From an uncultured Erysipelotrichaceae bacterium (GTDB lineage Bacteria; Bacillota_I; Bacilli_A; Erysipelotrichales; Coprobacillaceae): a DNA stretch of 6,078 bases. The stretch lies in the NCBI GenBank assembly GCA_900544435.1, contig UQVG01000129.1, positions 1 to 6,078 on the forward strand, in the 5' to 3' direction. The notes under the pieces are model-generated. The model worked only from the letters and a program-made list of their open reading frames with translations. It was not told where the DNA came from and did no database searches. Below, piece by piece: positions 5,448-6,078 of this stretch. Position 1 is the first letter of the stretch. Every line of letters starts with the position of its first letter. Both the position numbers and the translations under genes were made by a program.

Positions 5448-5811
5448 ATTTTTGTTTCATGTGTTCTTTGATTTTATTCATTGTTTCAGTAGAAATAACA
5501 TGTTCAATACGGCATGCATCATTAACAGCGGTATCGTGGGAAACACCAATACTTTCAAAAAATGAAGATAATGTGTCATGACGATCATAAATTGTGTTTG
5601 CTACTTCGGCACCTTTATCAGTTAATTCGATATAACCTTTACTATCTACGATAATATATTCATCTTTTTTTAATAAACCAATAGCACGAGAAACACTCGG
5701 TTTGGAATAATTAAGTTCTCTTGCAATATCAATAGAACGAACATCTTTATTCTTTTTCGATAAGACGAGAATCGTTTCTAAATACATTTCTCCTGATTCT
5801 TGTAAATTCAT
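5446..5811 (-). CDS. DtxR-family iron-responsive repressor (IdeR-like ligands, short form)
   Basis: This is a 121-residue DNA-binding metalloregulator. An N-terminal winged helix-turn-helix spans about 1-62 (DIARELNYSKPSVSRAIGLL at 28-47), followed by the dimerisation helices. In the GEMYLE segment, Met9 aligns with DtxR Met10, where manganese-type MntR has Asp8. In NDACRIEHV, Cys100, Glu103 and His104 align with DtxR Cys102, Glu105 and His106, where MntR has Glu99 at the Cys position. His78 matches the ancillary-site His79. The set therefore predicts an Fe(II) co-repressor. It stops at 121 residues, so the SH3-like third domain is absent, and the ancillary ligands Glu83 and His98 are replaced by Ser and Val. 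ATG 5811 is preferred because AGAGGTG lies 6 bases upstream; GTG 5820 and ATG 5817 overlap that SD. It is divergent from feoA and lies beside the small peptide unit, both bearing iron boxes. Confidence 0.9.
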   Translation of the reverse strand: MNLQESGEMYLETILVLSKKNKDVRSIDIARELNYSKPSVSRAIGLLKKDEYIIVDSKGYIELTDKGAEVANTIYDRHDTLSSFFESIGVSHDTAVNDACRIEHVISTETMNKIKEHMKQK

Positions 5812-5830
5812 GCGCATCACCTCTTACTGT

Positions 5831-5860
5831 ATTATATCATATTTTAACCGAGATAAGCAA
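5831..5860 (-). promoter_or_regulatory. promoter of the DtxR-family gene
   Basis: On the - strand, TTGCTT (5860-5855) and a perfect TATAAT (5836-5831) are separated by 18 bp, ending 7 bases before the SD. No iron box overlaps it, so expression of the regulator is probably not strongly self-repressed. Confidence 0.65.
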
Positions 5861-5893
5861 TGAATAAGCACGTTGTAAATTATTGAAAGAGGG

Positions 5894-5922
5894 TTGACAT
5901 CCATTTTAAAATGAAGTATACT
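5894..5922 (+). promoter_or_regulatory. strong promoter of the feo operon
   Basis: A perfect TTGACA (5894-5899) and TATACT (5917-5922) at exactly 17 bp form a near-consensus sigma-A promoter. Transcription would start near 5929, leaving a leader of about 107 bases before feoA that contains palindromes and iron boxes. A weaker overlapping candidate, TTGAAG (5927-5932) with TATTTT (5950-5955) at 17 bp, would put the boxes closer to the start point. Confidence 0.8.
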
Positions 5923-5930
5923 CTATTTGA

Positions 5931-5948
5931 AGTTAGAGAAGTCTAACT
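5931..5948 (+). promoter_or_regulatory. perfect palindrome at the feo transcription start
   Basis: AGTTAGA-GAAG-TCTAACT has perfect 7-bp arms around a four-base centre. As DNA, the 19-mer at 5928-5946 matches the IdeR consensus at 13 of 19, so it may be an operator at +1. As RNA it would be a stable hairpin at the 5' end of the feo leader. Its right arm can alternatively pair further downstream (5944-5951 with 5962-5969). Confidence 0.5.
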
Positions 5949-5961
5949 ATATTTTATGTCT

Positions 5962-5999
5962 TATAGTTAGCGAATACTAATCAAATTAGCATAACCTAA
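5962..5999 (+). promoter_or_regulatory. two abutting DtxR/IdeR-like boxes upstream of feoA
   Basis: TATAGTTAGCGAATACTAA (5962-5980, 13/19) and TCAAATTAGCATAACCTAA (5981-5999, 15/19) are adjoining 19-bp units, scored by hand against TWAGGTWAGSCTWACCTWA. The first ten bases of the first box equal those of the box at 5164. They lie downstream of the main promoter, so a bound repressor could act as a roadblock or polymerise along DNA. Confidence 0.65.
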
Positions 6000-6013
6000 T
6001 GTGGTTAGCGAGG
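6000..6013 (+). repeat. 14-mer shared with the leader of the small unit
   Basis: TGTGGTTAGCGAGG here is identical to 5191-5204. It starts exactly where the second iron box ends, so GTTAGC recurs with 19-bp phasing (5966, 5985 as ATTAGC, 6004). It also pairs with the preceding GC-A-TAACC (5989-5996) as a 7-bp hairpin with one bulge. It is either a third operator half-unit or a conserved leader RNA element. Confidence 0.6.
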
Positions 6014-6035
6014 ACAAATTCTTGAGGAGGTAAGT

Positions 6036-6078
6036 ATGATGCCGTTAACAATGTTAAACATAGGAGAAACCGGTGAAA
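6036..6078 (+). CDS. feoA: FeoA ferrous-iron transport protein, N-terminal fragment
   Basis: Only the first 14 residues are inside the window: M-M-P-L-T-M-L-N-I-G-E-T-G-E. The PLTML start followed by a G-E-x-G-E turn is typical of FeoA, a small SH3-like cytoplasmic protein that assists the FeoB Fe(II) transporter. GAGGAGG (6024-6030) lies 5 bases before ATG 6036 and 8 bases before ATG 6039. The second ATG has the better spacing and may be the true start. Its position behind iron boxes and divergent from an iron-type DtxR regulator supports the assignment. The rest of the operon, probably including feoB, lies outside. Confidence 0.75.
   Translation, partial: MMPLTMLNIGETGE

Noticed and set aside
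5818..5820. GTG start for the DtxR-family gene
   Set aside because: It lies inside the SD sequence AGAGGTG; ATG 5811-5809 has correct spacing and gives the usual family N-terminus.
5929..6035. Known metal riboswitch (NiCo or yybP-ykoY type) in the feo leader
   Set aside because: The conserved cores of those classes are not visible, and no terminator or SD-sequestering stem is present; repeated DtxR-like boxes explain most of the structure.
5001..6078. CRISPR-like or mobile-element repeats in the right part
   Set aside because: The repeats are short operator-like half-sites without regular spacers, and no transposase, target duplication or terminal inverted repeat is seen.

Overview
The window looks like chromosomal DNA of a low-GC Gram-positive bacterium. 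It is very AT-rich, has strong AGGAGG-type ribosome binding sites, TTGACA/TATAAT promoters and compact hairpin-plus-T-run terminators. The protein repertoire (ClC with a TrkA-C tail, Nim-like flavoprotein, PHP phosphatase, PspA, DtxR regulator, FeoA) fits gut Firmicutes of the Erysipelotrichales/Coprobacillaceae kind. That placement is inference from composition and gene content, not from a marker gene.

Left part, + strand (1-2572): an unrecognised ~106-residue protein with hydrophobic ends, whose SD-supported start lies in the wrong frame behind an A6 tract. It is closed by a perfect hairpin terminator. Next comes a two-gene unit of a ClC H+/Cl- antiporter and a Nim/pyridoxamine-oxidase-like flavoprotein, ended by two successive hairpin terminators.

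Middle part, - strand (2563-5044): a PHP-domain histidinol-phosphatase-like enzyme, preceded by a tight two-gene unit. That unit encodes a TPM-domain membrane protein with a Gly/His-rich N-terminus, and PspA. The 2-bp spacing of the pair suggests one membrane-stress module in which the membrane protein could recruit PspA.

Right part (5045-6078) reads as an iron regulon island. A DtxR-family regulator (- strand) carries the Met, Cys, Glu and His ligands of iron-sensing DtxR/IdeR rather than the Asp/Glu set of manganese-sensing MntR. It is divergent from feoA (start of a ferrous-iron uptake operon, cut by the window end). Upstream of feoA there are several DtxR/IdeR-like 19-bp boxes, two of them exactly abutting. 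The other side of the regulator has a second box placed between the -35 and -10 of a promoter. That promoter drives a ~220-nt transcription unit encoding only a 26-residue cationic, single-helix peptide, followed by a structured 3' part and a terminator. The two leaders share an identical 14-mer and similar inverted repeats. The most interesting candidate is this small unit: an iron-starvation-induced small membrane peptide and/or regulatory RNA embedded in a feo/DtxR locus.
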